Part shown: piece after piece, positions 33,042-41,173 of the stretch
Layout of the letters: every line of letters starts with the position of its first letter
Position numbering within the stretch: the stretch's first letter is position 1
From: Amycolatopsis sp. QT-25
Lineage (GTDB): Bacteria; Actinomycetota; Actinomycetes; Mycobacteriales; Pseudonocardiaceae
Assembly: GCF_029369745.1 (NCBI RefSeq)
Contig: NZ_CP120210.1
Location: forward strand, 4,836,001 to 4,900,000
Reading direction: 5' to 3'
DNA length: 64,000 nt
Notes under the pieces: generated by a model
Seen by the model: the letters and a program-made list of their open reading frames with translations, nothing else
What the model was told of the DNA's origin: nothing
Database searches by the model: none
Translations under genes and position numbers: made by a program

Positions 33042-35297
33042 TTGCTCTCCACCGGTAACCCGCACACCGACGCCGCACTCGCCGACGCTGTCACCTCCCG
33101 GAACCGGCGTGTGCTCTGGTCGCTGACCGCCGACGTTGGCAGGACCGGGAAGTTCGACCACCCGTGGTCGGACCTGTCCGGGCTGGTATCGGACCTCACA
33201 ATCAACCGTGCCCTGGCGGGTGATCTTCCCGCGGAAACCACCTTGGTCGAAGGGTTCGCCTCAGCGTCGCTGACCGCGACCCTGGAAGGCCGTATCGGCG
33301 CACACGATGTGATCGACCTCTTCGGCGCCTACCGGGGAAACCCGCAGTGGGCAGGCGTGGCGGTGCGGTTCGACCTTGGCCTCGACACCCGGTTCGGGCC
33401 GGTCCTGCTGCGCCAGTTCACCGGCACCGTGCGTGCGGTCACCTCCCGCACCGCCGCACGGACGGTCACCCTGACCGCCGCTGACGGTGCGGACAGCCTG
33501 CGTGCCGGGGTCACACTTCCCGTGGCGGGAGCCGATGGCATCGCTTTGGCCGCGCTCGGCGAATCCCGATACCGGCCGTGGATGAACACGCAATGGGTCA
33601 TCGACACCGCGTTGCGCGCCAACGCCGTGTACAACTCACCGGCTCCGCTGCCTTCGGCGATCCTGTCCGCGACCTGTCACGGCTCACTGGCGCCGGAGAT
33701 CGGGACCTACGGTTCCCCGTACTCGACAGGAACCGGCGGGTACACCGGACCACTGTGGACACCGGGAAAGTTCGGGCTGCTCGCCGCCAACGGCGGGGGT
33801 CCCATCCCACTCCACTCAGGCGCCTACATCACCACCGCACGCGTGACCTTCCAGCACGGAACCGCGCTCGGCCTGGGCGCGTTCGTCCACTGCGGAACGG
33901 AGGCGAAACTCCCGGACGGTCTCCCCTCGGCGGGGCTCATCGAAGTCAACGCCGGAATGACGCGGCTGCTGCGCCTGACCCTCAACGATACCGGCACCGT
34001 ATCCCTGATCGTGCGCGACGGCGCGAAGGAATACATCTTCAACCATCCCACCGTCCTGCCGGGACAAGCCTGGCGCTACATCGGTGTTCACGTCCAGTTC
34101 GTCGGTGACGCCACCACCATCAACACGGTCGTGATGCGCTGGAACCTCGACGGCGTCATCACCAACGCCACCCTTCCCGTGTCCCTGCCCGCGAACAGCT
34201 CCACCACCTACCCGGCCGCGCTGGCCGGACTCAACGTCCTCCGCCCGATCAGCAACGTGCAGGTCTGGAACGCGACCCAGCAACCCCTGGACACCGGATG
34301 GCCGGACAAGGCCACCTCGGTGTCCGACATCGACCCCGGTCTCGGCGAACTCACCCACCTGCCGACTGTGGCGGGACAAGACTCCTGGGACCTGATCAAG
34401 GAAGTAGCCGCAGCCGAGTACGCGGTTGCCGGATTCAACGAGAACGGCCGGTTCTTCTTCCTGAACCGGGACACCCTCACCGCTCGCCGCGCCCTGCCAC
34501 CCACCTCCACAGTGGACGACAACACGCTGAAAGACGTGTCCGCGACCATTAGCATGGACACCGTCCGCAACGAGATCACCGCGTCCGCAATCCCCGCCTA
34601 CACCGGCGGCCAGGTCCCGGTCATCACCGCCACCGCGCTGGACGAATGGAATGTCAACCCGAGATCCACCGTCGCACGGACCGTGCCCCTGCCTGACAAC
34701 ACCGTCTCCGTTCTCGACGGCTTCAACACCGCGATACCCCCGATAGCCACAGCGGACTGGAACAGAGGCGCGCCCAACGGATACTGCGCCGCCCGCGCGG
34801 ACGGCACCGGAACCGACGTGTCCTCGGTGTTCGTCACCGTCGCCCAGACCACTCCCACCAACGCCCTGGTGACGGTCAAGAACGACAACTTCTTCGCCAT
34901 CCGGCTGTCCACCACCGGAAGCAACCCCCAGCCCGCTCTGCGGATCGCCGGACTCCGGATCACCGCCGCGCAGATCCAGACCGCTACCGTCACCGACAGC
35001 GCCTCGATCCAGACCAACCGGCGCCGATCCCTGTCGCTGCCCTCCAGCCGGTGGCGGCACCGCATCGAACCCTTGCGCGCGCTGGCTGCGAAGCTGCTCG
35101 GGGAACTCGCCAAGCCCCGTCCCGTGCTGGACGAGATCCCCGTCGTCGGCGACCCGCGCCGCACCCTGCTCGACACCGTCACCCTGTCCGATCCCACCGG
35201 ACTGGGCACCACCACGGCATCCGTGGTCGCCATCACCCGGCACCTGTCGGTGACCGACGGCCTGAGCGACAGCATCACCGTCCGCCCGACCACATAA
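33042..35297 (+). CDS. Minor tail protein with jelly-roll insertion (tail hub/receptor binding)
   Basis: 751 residues from TTG 33042, directly after the upstream stop. The outer parts (VLWSLTADVGRTGKFDHPWSD; DSWDLIKEVAAAEYAVAGF) are tail-hub-like. Residues about 220-410 form a LamG/concanavalin-like region (AYITTARVTFQHGT, TLNDTGTVSLIVRDG, WRYIGVHVQF), the type used for binding cell-surface sugars. The last large tail gene before lysis, so it probably carries host recognition. Confidence 0.8.
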   Translation: MLSTGNPHTDAALADAVTSRNRRVLWSLTADVGRTGKFDHPWSDLSGLVSDLTINRALAGDLPAETTLVEGFASASLTATLEGRIGAHDVIDLFGAYRGNPQWAGVAVRFDLGLDTRFGPVLLRQFTGTVRAVTSRTAARTVTLTAADGADSLRAGVTLPVAGADGIALAALGESRYRPWMNTQWVIDTALRANAVYNSPAPLPSAILSATCHGSLAPEIGTYGSPYSTGTGGYTGPLWTPGKFGLLAANGGGPIPLHSGAYITTARVTFQHGTALGLGAFVHCGTEAKLPDGLPSAGLIEVNAGMTRLLRLTLNDTGTVSLIVRDGAKEYIFNHPTVLPGQAWRYIGVHVQFVGDATTINTVVMRWNLDGVITNATLPVSLPANSSTTYPAALAGLNVLRPISNVQVWNATQQPLDTGWPDKATSVSDIDPGLGELTHLPTVAGQDSWDLIKEVAAAEYAVAGFNENGRFFFLNRDTLTARRALPPTSTVDDNTLKDVSATISMDTVRNEITASAIPAYTGGQVPVITATALDEWNVNPRSTVARTVPLPDNTVSVLDGFNTAIPPIATADWNRGAPNGYCAARADGTGTDVSSVFVTVAQTTPTNALVTVKNDNFFAIRLSTTGSNPQPALRIAGLRITAAQIQTATVTDSASIQTNRRRSLSLPSSRWRHRIEPLRALAAKLLGELAKPRPVLDEIPVVGDPRRTLLDTVTLSDPTGLGTTTASVVAITRHLSVTDGLSDSITVRPTT

Positions 35298-35403
35298 GAC
35301 GGTCTCTGGTGGCTGACTGCTCAACCACCGAGACCGCACCCCGCGAATAGCCGCACATGACTGCGGTAAACCCTCGGCGCGCGAAAAGTCTGGAGGTGAA
35401 CTC

Positions 35404-35733
35404 ATCACCCCCGAATGGCTCACAGCGCTGGCCGTCTTCCTCGGGCCCGCGACCGGTGCCCTTACCGGATTGCTCGCTGCCCGCCGCGCGATCCGCACCG
35501 CCCGCACCTCGGCCGACCACCAGGCACTGGCCGCGCTGCACACCGGATATCAGGCCCTGCTCAAAGACCGCGCGACCCACACCCGCGACGTCCTGGCCGA
35601 GCTGACCGCCGTCAAGGCCGAACTGTCCGCCGTGCGGCAGGAAAACGCCCGGCTCCTGATCGAACTCGGCGCGCTCCGCGCCCAGCTCAACCGACCCATA
35701 CCCACTGATTTCCCGCTACAGCAAGGAGAATGA
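35404..35733 (+). CDS. Small membrane/coiled-coil protein before the endolysin, apparent ATC start
   Basis: 109 residues. Reading starts at ATC 35404, five bases after GGAGGTG; the first canonical in-frame start is TTG 35470, which would cut off the predicted membrane segment (TPEWLTALAVFLGPATGALTGLLA). A coiled coil follows (LAELTAVKAELSAVRQENARLLIELGALRAQL). This resembles phage holin-associated or spanin-like accessories. The same CTC-ATC context as at 26422 supports the unusual start. Confidence 0.65.
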   Translation: MTPEWLTALAVFLGPATGALTGLLAARRAIRTARTSADHQALAALHTGYQALLKDRATHTRDVLAELTAVKAELSAVRQENARLLIELGALRAQLNRPIPTDFPLQQGE

Positions 35734-35736
35734 GCC

Positions 35737-36708
35737 CTGACCGACTACGGTATCGACGTCTCACACTGGAATGCCGTCACCGACTGGAACGCGGTACGCG
35801 GCAACGGCATTTCGTTCTGCTCGTTCAAGCTCACCGAAGGCACCGCCTACACCGACACCACCAGCCCCGGCCGCATTCCCGCCGCCCGGGCTGCCGGGAT
35901 CGCCGCAGGCGGATACCACTTCGCCCGGCCCGGCAACATCGGCGGACAGGTCGATCACTTCGCCGCGAGCCTGCGCGCGGCCGGCCTGCTCGGCGGTGGC
36001 GCGCTCGCCCCGATGCTCGACATGGAAGCCGCGGAACTGCGCGGTGGCGCGAACGGATTCGTGCGCGACTTCATCGGCCGCCTGCGCGCGGCCACCGGTA
36101 TCCGCCGCGTGCTCGTGTACGCCAACCTCGACTGGTACCGCAACGTCCTGCGCCCCGGCGACTGGATCGACCCGGACGTGCTGCTGTGGATCGCCCGCTA
36201 CAACGGCGACCCCGGCCGCCCCGGCTGGGCACACCCGCAGCTCGCGGTACACCAGCACACCCAACAGGGCCGCGTGCCCGGCGTCGCGGGCAACGTCGAC
36301 CGCAACGCCACCGTGGGCGGCTACAGCCTCGCCAGTCTCACCCTGGACGGCTCCGCACCCACCCCGCCGACCCCGGCACCGCCGCCCCCGCCGCCTGCCG
36401 CTGGAGGCGGCACCTACACCGTGCGTTCCGGGGACACCCTCTCCGGCATCGCCGCGAAATTCGGCACGAGCGTGGCCGCCCTGGTCGCGCTGAACGCGAT
36501 CAGCAACCCGAACCTGATCCATCCCGGACAGACCCTCCGCCTGCCCGGCTCCGGGGACAGCGGCGCCCGCCGCTACCAGGTCCGGCGCGGAGACACCCTC
36601 TCCGCGATCGCGGTCCGCCACGGCACCACCGTGGCCGCCCTCTGTGCCCGCAACGGCATCGCCAACCCCAACAAAATCCAGGCCGGTCAATGGCTGGCGC
36701 TGCCGTAA
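35737..36708 (+). CDS. Endolysin: GH25 muramidase with two LysM domains, CTG start
   Basis: 323 residues. An in-frame stop at 35731-35733 and the catalytic-domain sequence starting at once (TDYGIDVSHWNAV) leave only CTG 35737 as start, with AAGGAG eight bases upstream. GH25: DVSHW, FKLTEG, GGYHFARPG, the catalytic region LDMEA and WIARYNGD (residues about 2-195). A Pro-rich linker is followed by two LysM repeats (YTVRSGDTLSGIA and YQVRRGDTLSAIA). Cleaves peptidoglycan at lysis. It lacks a signal peptide, so it needs the adjacent holin-like proteins. Confidence 0.92.
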   Translation: MTDYGIDVSHWNAVTDWNAVRGNGISFCSFKLTEGTAYTDTTSPGRIPAARAAGIAAGGYHFARPGNIGGQVDHFAASLRAAGLLGGGALAPMLDMEAAELRGGANGFVRDFIGRLRAATGIRRVLVYANLDWYRNVLRPGDWIDPDVLLWIARYNGDPGRPGWAHPQLAVHQHTQQGRVPGVAGNVDRNATVGGYSLASLTLDGSAPTPPTPAPPPPPPAAGGGTYTVRSGDTLSGIAAKFGTSVAALVALNAISNPNLIHPGQTLRLPGSGDSGARRYQVRRGDTLSAIAVRHGTTVAALCARNGIANPNKIQAGQWLALP

Positions 36709-37157
36709 ACGGCACCGCCACGTCCGCAGGTGCCGGCAGCGGCGGGCACCTGCTGCTGCTGGTCCTGGCGGTCTACGCCGCCTGGAAGCTCGGCCGCGCG
36801 TTCGTGGGCGCCTATGACCTGATCGACAACCTTCCGCCCCGTCCCAAACGAGAACAAGGAGAACCACACCTCATGTCCCGTTTCCCGCTGCGCGTCGCCG
36901 GTTCCATCGTCGGCGCGCTGACCGCACTGGTGTCCGGCTTGGTCGGCTCCGGGCTGTTCACCGCAGACCAGGGCAGCGCCGTGACCGGTATCATCACCGG
37001 TGTGATCACCCTGCTGGCGACCTTCGGCGTGGTCGTCTCCACCGAAAAGAAGGTCACCCCGCTGGTCGACCCGCGCGACCAGCACGGCGACCCGCTGGTG
37101 ACCGCACCGGCACCCAAGCAGGGCAAGCCGCTGGACTGGGGGACCTTCGATGCCTGA
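36690..37157 (+). CDS. Holin-like protein with possible nested start
   Basis: 155 residues from ATG 36690, overlapping the lysin end. The first part has one hydrophobic helix (LLLLVLAVYAAWKLG). In the same frame ATG 36873, with a stronger site (AAGGAG), starts a 94-residue form with two membrane segments (VAGSIVGALTALVSGLVGSG; AVTGIITGVITLLATFGVVVS). The short form looks like a class II holin; the long form could be an anti-holin. The stop overlaps the next ATG. Role by position and topology. Confidence 0.78.
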   Translation: MAGAAVNGTATSAGAGSGGHLLLLVLAVYAAWKLGRAFVGAYDLIDNLPPRPKREQGEPHLMSRFPLRVAGSIVGALTALVSGLVGSGLFTADQGSAVTGIITGVITLLATFGVVVSTEKKVTPLVDPRDQHGDPLVTAPAPKQGKPLDWGTFDA

Positions 37158-37338
37158 CACCACGAGCGGACCGGTTGCGCTGGTCCCGCATTCCGCGCTG
37201 ACCCCGGCCGAACTCGCTGCCGTCCACGCTCGGGCCGCAGCCGAGGACGAGCACCCGTTCACCGACAGCCAGCGCGACCAGTTGCGCCAGATCTTCGGCC
37301 CGGCCGTCCGCCGAATCCAGACGCGCACGCCCGAGTGA
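37150..37338 (+). CDS. Small protein at the end of the lysis module
   Basis: 62 residues from ATG 37150, overlapping the holin gene's end. It is soluble and helical (SALTPAELAAVHARAAAEDEHPF, then QRDQLRQIFGPAVRRI). Last gene of the late operon; unknown function. Confidence 0.62.
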   Translation: MPDTTSGPVALVPHSALTPAELAAVHARAAAEDEHPFTDSQRDQLRQIFGPAVRRIQTRTPE

Positions 37339-37406
37339 CCTGCTAGGTTCGATCATGCGGGTCAGGACGGACTTACACGCCGGTCCAGACCCGCACACAA
37401 CCACAA

Positions 37407-37450
37407 AGCGGCCCCGGTACTCCACGCGAGTACCGGGGCCGCTTTCGTTG
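37407..37450. terminator. Bidirectional terminator between late operon and integrase
   Basis: A perfect 16-base stem (37407-37422 with 37428-37443) with a 5-base loop, then TTCGTTGT on the plus side and an A-rich lead (CAACCACAAAG) that acts as a T-tract on the minus side. It separates convergent transcripts. Confidence 0.88.
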
Positions 37451-37463
37451 TATCCGGGTCTTC

Positions 37464-39188
37464 TTATGCCGCCACGGCGTCCCCCGTGTCTTCGACGTCG
37501 TCCACACCCGGAATCGGCGCGGGCCGCCCCAGCCACGACACCGTGATGTGATCGGGGTTGAACGGAGCCCGGCCACCCGCCGTGCGCAGCAGCCGGGGCC
37601 GCACCACTGCGCGCAGGACCGCCCGTTTCTGGCTGACCGACAGCGTTTCCCACACCTCGGGTGCCTGCGGGCCGACCAGTTCCGCCACGGTCGGAGATAT
37701 CCCGATCTGCCGGGCGCGTTCCTCGGCCGCCTCGATCTTCGGCACGAGCTTCGCCTCGATCCTCGACAGCCGATCCGGCGACAGCTCGCCATCGGCGGCC
37801 TTATCGGTGAACCCGTCCAACCGCGCGCGCAGATCCTGTGCCGTCTTCACGGCCTCGGTCAGGTCTTTGGCCTGCCCCTCGTACTGGAAGAACTCCCGAG
37901 CCGCGTCCGAGGCCAACCGGCGCAGCACCCGTTCGACCACCACAGAGTCCGTCTTCGCCATGTTCCTGGACACATGGCCGTCCGGGCATCGGTAGGTCTT
38001 GCGCGCGTCGGACTTGCCCGTGGTCACAGGCTTCTCGCACACACCGCACAGCAGGATGCCGGAGAGTAAGTACTTCACCCGCGCTCCGTCTTTGACCCAA
38101 CGCCTGCTCGGATCACCGATCTTCGCCACCACCGCGATGTGCTCATCTTCGCTGATGATCGCTTCCCACGTGCCCTTGCCGATCACCTTGCCCCGGAACA
38201 CCCGCAGAGCGGCAAGCGCAGGATTCAGCCCGATATTGCGGACCTTCGCAGCGTTCCACTCACCCGGCATCGGGTGAGCCCACTGACCCTTGTTCATGTC
38301 CTTGGCCACTTGGGACGGCGACTCGGTTCGTACCCGCATCAACACCTCATACGCGGATTCGAGCTGTTCCGGCAACAGGGTGGCGGTGAACTTGGCCCAG
38401 CCTTCCGCGTCCTGCGACATGAGGTGAAGCTTGCGCACATGATCGGCCCGCCACCGAGTCGCCCGCGCACACGGCACACCGCGCCGTTGCAGATCCAGCG
38501 CGAGAGCGGTCTCGTTCCCGGTCTCGATCAAGGTGAGCACGATCTCCCGCGCGTACTCGCGTGTGGTCTCGTCAACCTCACGCCCGGCCTCCCCGGTGTC
38601 GCGGTCGTAGAAAATCCGGTAGCCGTAGGACAACGGCCCGGCCCAAAGCCCGTCCATCGCGCGAGCCTCGACACCGCGACGCACCCGCTTCCGAAGCTTC
38701 TCCGTCTCCCGCTCGGCGTCTACCGCGTCCTCGGCCGTGTCCACCCGGTCATCCGGGTCGTTCATGTCATACAGCCGATCGTCATAAGCCCAGTAACCAC
38801 CAACGTCGACCAGGATCTTGCGCAGCCGCACGAACACGTCCAGCTCACGCTGAGCGCGGCTGTTTTCCCACGTCCACAAGCAGTTAGCCGCTCCGGTCGC
38901 GAGCAACCGGAGAGCTTCCTCATAGTCTCCACGGGCCTCGGTCGCGTACCGCGACGCTGACAGGTCGTTGTCCACCAGCACCGCGACGACCACGGCCCCG
39001 ATCTGCTGGCACCATTTCCGGCCCTGAGCGATCTGCGAGGCAACCGAGATCTTCCGGCCCTTGCCGTCCTTCGACGCACGCGCATAGATCACTACAGCCA
39101 ACCGGAGAGTGCCCCCGGTAGCCGCTTCACGCAGCCGACGATTCAGCGCTTTACTCACCGACAACCCCCAGTCACTCGACGCGGACAC
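37464..39188 (-). CDS. Large serine recombinase, phage integrase
   Basis: 574 residues from GTG 39188 (GTG 39158, opening VSKALN, is an alternative). Resolvase domain: VIYARASKD holds the nucleophile Ser39 (from GTG 39188), with VDNDLSASRY and the E helix downstream. The recombinase domain includes GPLSYGYRIFYD and RRGVPCAR. A zinc-ribbon follows (LLCGVCEKPV, then YRCPDGHVS), with a coiled coil near residues 440-500 (VKTAQDLRARLDGFTDK). Serine integrases use short attB/attP with a dinucleotide core, matching the AA found at attL and attR. Transcribed towards the late operon, with attR about 200 bases behind its start. Confidence 0.95.
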   Translation of the reverse strand: MSASSDWGLSVSKALNRRLREAATGGTLRLAVVIYARASKDGKGRKISVASQIAQGRKWCQQIGAVVVAVLVDNDLSASRYATEARGDYEEALRLLATGAANCLWTWENSRAQRELDVFVRLRKILVDVGGYWAYDDRLYDMNDPDDRVDTAEDAVDAERETEKLRKRVRRGVEARAMDGLWAGPLSYGYRIFYDRDTGEAGREVDETTREYAREIVLTLIETGNETALALDLQRRGVPCARATRWRADHVRKLHLMSQDAEGWAKFTATLLPEQLESAYEVLMRVRTESPSQVAKDMNKGQWAHPMPGEWNAAKVRNIGLNPALAALRVFRGKVIGKGTWEAIISEDEHIAVVAKIGDPSRRWVKDGARVKYLLSGILLCGVCEKPVTTGKSDARKTYRCPDGHVSRNMAKTDSVVVERVLRRLASDAAREFFQYEGQAKDLTEAVKTAQDLRARLDGFTDKAADGELSPDRLSRIEAKLVPKIEAAEERARQIGISPTVAELVGPQAPEVWETLSVSQKRAVLRAVVRPRLLRTAGGRAPFNPDHITVSWLGRPAPIPGVDDVEDTGDAVAA

Positions 39189-39389
39189 TCCGACACGAGC
39201 AAAAACCTGCCGTGCTGATCAAGTCTAGTCGAGAAACCGCAGGTCAGCGACCATTTTGAGGTGTGGTGGCCGCCGTGTTTCCGCGTGTCGACCGAGGTCG
39301 CGGCCCCAACCGGGGAAGATGGGGCTTGAACCCGCGTATCCGCAGGTCCAGGCCACTTCTTGGGCTCTATCAGGTTCATGGTTTAGCAA

Positions 39390-39428
39390 CGTAAGTTGCA
39401 AGACAGCGAAGGGGGCCTTCATGTACTC
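39390..39428. other. attR: right prophage junction
   Basis: CGTAAG (39390-39395) is the phage arm; the shared GAA is at 39408-39410, and 39411-39428 is the chromosomal right arm of the palindrome (GGGGGCCTTCATGTACT). Joining 3675-3714 with 39411-39428 rebuilds a near-perfect hairpin. The gap before it, 39189-39389, has no gene. The rebuilt attP has mirrored CGTAAG/CTTACG spanning 40 bases centred on AA. Confidence 0.8.
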
Positions 39429-39513
39429 CACAAGAGAAACCACGGCGGCGGCTTAGCGACACAGGGATCGTGAGTAATTTTGCGGGGTAAGGCAAAGGTG
39501 CCGTGTGGGTGGC

Positions 39514-39572
39514 AAGTCCGTGAAGGCCTCCTTGAGGGACCCAGGGTCCCTCAAGGAGGCCTTCACGGACTT
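39514..39572. repeat. Perfect 29-bp-arm palindrome
   Basis: Arms 39514-39542 and 39544-39572 are perfectly complementary around one A, with the core GTGAAGGCCTCCTTGAGGGA. It shares TGAAGGC(C) and the upstream AAGGCAAAGGTG flank with other intergenic repeats in the window (50784, 63149). It lies in the 39429-39764 gap after the sbnA-like gene, where it can act as a terminator; no gene is seen in this gap. Confidence 0.85.
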
Positions 39573-39613
39573 CACGACCCGGCACCGGCGTCCCCTGTCA
39601 GCAGGGAGCACAT

Positions 39614-39648
39614 CCGAAGGTGGCGAAGGGTTTCTTCCCTACCTTCGG
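39614..39648 (-). terminator. Nested hairpin downstream of the sbnA-like gene
   Basis: CCGAAGGT (39614-39621) and ACCTTCGG (39641-39648) pair, with inner AGGG/CCCT pairing around TTTCTT. It sits 117 bases past the stop of the minus-strand gene. Confidence 0.55.
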
Positions 39649-39764
39649 AGTGGCGAAGATGCTTTCACGAACAGCAAACCGCCTACAGTGCGCAGAGCTC
39701 AAATCGGCATCGACATCAGAAAAACGTCCTTTGTGGACATGCTGAGAATGAGGCCACGACACCC

Positions 39765-40790
39765 TCAATAACGCGTCAGGACCTCTTCGGGTTCGTCCGA
39801 AGGGACACCACCGAAGTGGGTCGTGACCCAGCCGTCGTCGTAGATCGTGTCGAGATACCGCTCGCCCCGGTCGGGCAGGACGATCGCGCAGTTGGCGCCG
39901 CGTGGCACCAGCTCGCGGACGCTGTGCACGGCGGCGACCACCGCGCCGGACGAACCGCCCGCGAGGATCGCTTCGCGGGCGGCGAGCCGACGGCAACCGC
40001 GCACGCTGTCCACGTCGGCGACGTGCACCACCACGTCGGCCAGGTCGTCCGCGTGGTGTGCTGGGCGGACGGCCGCGCCGTGGCCAGGGATCAGCCGGGG
40101 GCCGGGAGTGTCGGCGAAGATGGCGCTGCCCGCGGCGTCGACCGCCACGATGGTCACCGGCAGGTCGTTGGCCCGCGCGTACTCGGCACAGCCACGCAGT
40201 GTCCCGCAGGAACTGGTGGCACAGAACAGGAAGTCGAGGGTACCCGGCATCTGCCCGACGATCTCGCGCATGGTGGTCCGGTGCGCCGCCGGGTTCCCGG
40301 GGTTGGCGTACTGGTTCGGCCAGTAGGCGTGCTCGAGACGTTCGGTCAGCTCGCGGATGCGGCGGAGGCGGACCGGGAGGTAGTCACCGGTGACCGGATC
40401 GGCGTCCTCGATCATCTCGATCTCCGCGCCCAGCGCGCGCATGATCGCGAGATTCTGCTTGCTGGTGCGGGGATCCACCACGCAGACGAAGCGGATCCCG
40501 TGGTACCGGCACACCTGGGCCAACCCGATTCCCAGGTTGCCCGAGCTGGATTCGACCACCACCGAACGTCCGGCGACGAGCCGTCCCGCCTGGATCTCAC
40601 CGCCGAGCATGGACAGTGCGGCGCGGTCCTTGCTGCTGCCGCCGGGATTGTGCCCCTCCAGCTTGGCGAACAGCCGGAACCCCGCGGACGGGTACAGCCT
40701 GGTCAGTTCGACCAGCGGCGTCGCGCCGATCGTGGCGAGCACACCCGCCGGTTCGTCCTCGTTCAGGTCCATGGGAGTTCGCCGGCTCAC
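39765..40790 (-). CDS. sbnA: SbnA-like PLP enzyme for L-2,3-diaminopropionate
   Basis: 341 residues from GTG 40790 (GTGA overlap with mbtH; ATG 40772 is an alternative). A cysteine-synthase fold: PLP lysine in NPGGSSKDRAA, phosphate loop ESSSGNLG, then CVVDPRTSKQN, WPNQYANPGN, VDAAGSAIF and ILAGGSSGA. These details follow Staphylococcus SbnA rather than CysK. SbnA joins O-phosphoserine and glutamate to ACEGA, which SbnB then splits to 2,3-diaminopropionate. No SbnB-like gene is in the window, so it should lie outside it. Supplies the NRPS with diaminopropionate (inference). Confidence 0.85.
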   Translation of the reverse strand: MSRRTPMDLNEDEPAGVLATIGATPLVELTRLYPSAGFRLFAKLEGHNPGGSSKDRAALSMLGGEIQAGRLVAGRSVVVESSSGNLGIGLAQVCRYHGIRFVCVVDPRTSKQNLAIMRALGAEIEMIEDADPVTGDYLPVRLRRIRELTERLEHAYWPNQYANPGNPAAHRTTMREIVGQMPGTLDFLFCATSSCGTLRGCAEYARANDLPVTIVAVDAAGSAIFADTPGPRLIPGHGAAVRPAHHADDLADVVVHVADVDSVRGCRRLAAREAILAGGSSGAVVAAVHSVRELVPRGANCAIVLPDRGERYLDTIYDDGWVTTHFGGVPSDEPEEVLTRY

Positions 40791-41002
40791 CCCGTGGTCG
40801 GATCGAGTCGCCGTCGCAGGCTCAGAGGCCGCATGTCGGTCCACACCTCGCCGATGTGGGCGAGGCACTCCTCGCGGTCGCCGCGCGTCCCCTCGGCGCG
40901 CCATCCCGCCGGCAGGTCACGGTCGGACGGCCAGATCGAGTACTGCTCCTCGTGGTTGACCACGACCAGGTAAGCACGCTGGTCGGTCTGCTCCTCGCGC
41001 AT
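40787..41002 (-). CDS. mbtH: MbtH-like NRPS helper
   Basis: 71 residues from ATG 41002. The family signature is clear: YLVVVNHEEQYSIWPSDRDLPAGWR, then CLAHIGEVWTDMRPLSLR, with the conserved Trp residues. MbtH proteins bind adenylation domains and aid their folding and activity. Co-transcribed with the sbnA-like gene and divergent from the SyrP-like gene at 41174; the 171-base gap between them probably holds both promoters. Confidence 0.95.
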   Translation of the reverse strand: MREEQTDQRAYLVVVNHEEQYSIWPSDRDLPAGWRAEGTRGDREECLAHIGEVWTDMRPLSLRRRLDPTTG

Positions 41003-41173
41003 GGGTGTCTCTCCTGGAAGTCACTGGCGCACCCGGCTGTCGGTTCACCGGTGGGTCGAGCCTGCCCGCGAGGGTGTGCGCGGGTGCAGAGAAGAACGCG
41101 CAGAACCTCCGGCACGGCGGTGGGGTCCGCACTACCCGTCATTCTCTTCTGGGGCACGGGCCGAGCGGACACG

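Larger units (their letters stand above)
3713..39410. mobile_element. Integrated temperate phage, about 35.7 kb
   Basis: The element is bounded by attL and attR sharing GAA and mirrored CGTAAG/CTTACG arms, with a large serine integrase next to attR. Its gene order is that of a cos-type actinobacterial siphophage: integrase at one end, repressor and divergent early genes, HNH, TerS, TerL, portal, MuF-like, scaffold, capsid, connectors, tail tube, frameshifted chaperone, tape measure, tail tip, lysis. No structural gene looks broken, so it is probably intact. It separates two convergent genes of the NRPS cluster without breaking either. I recognised no excisionase (recombination directionality factor); small unassigned genes such as 10998-11216 are candidates. 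Confidence 0.92.

Noticed and set aside
39310..39385. tRNA-like T-arm (reverse-strand GCGGGTTCAAGCCCC followed by CTTCCCC) near the integrase start, which would suggest integration into a tRNA
   Set aside because: No matching 5' acceptor strand or anticodon arm could be paired, and the attachment site is explained by the palindrome halves.
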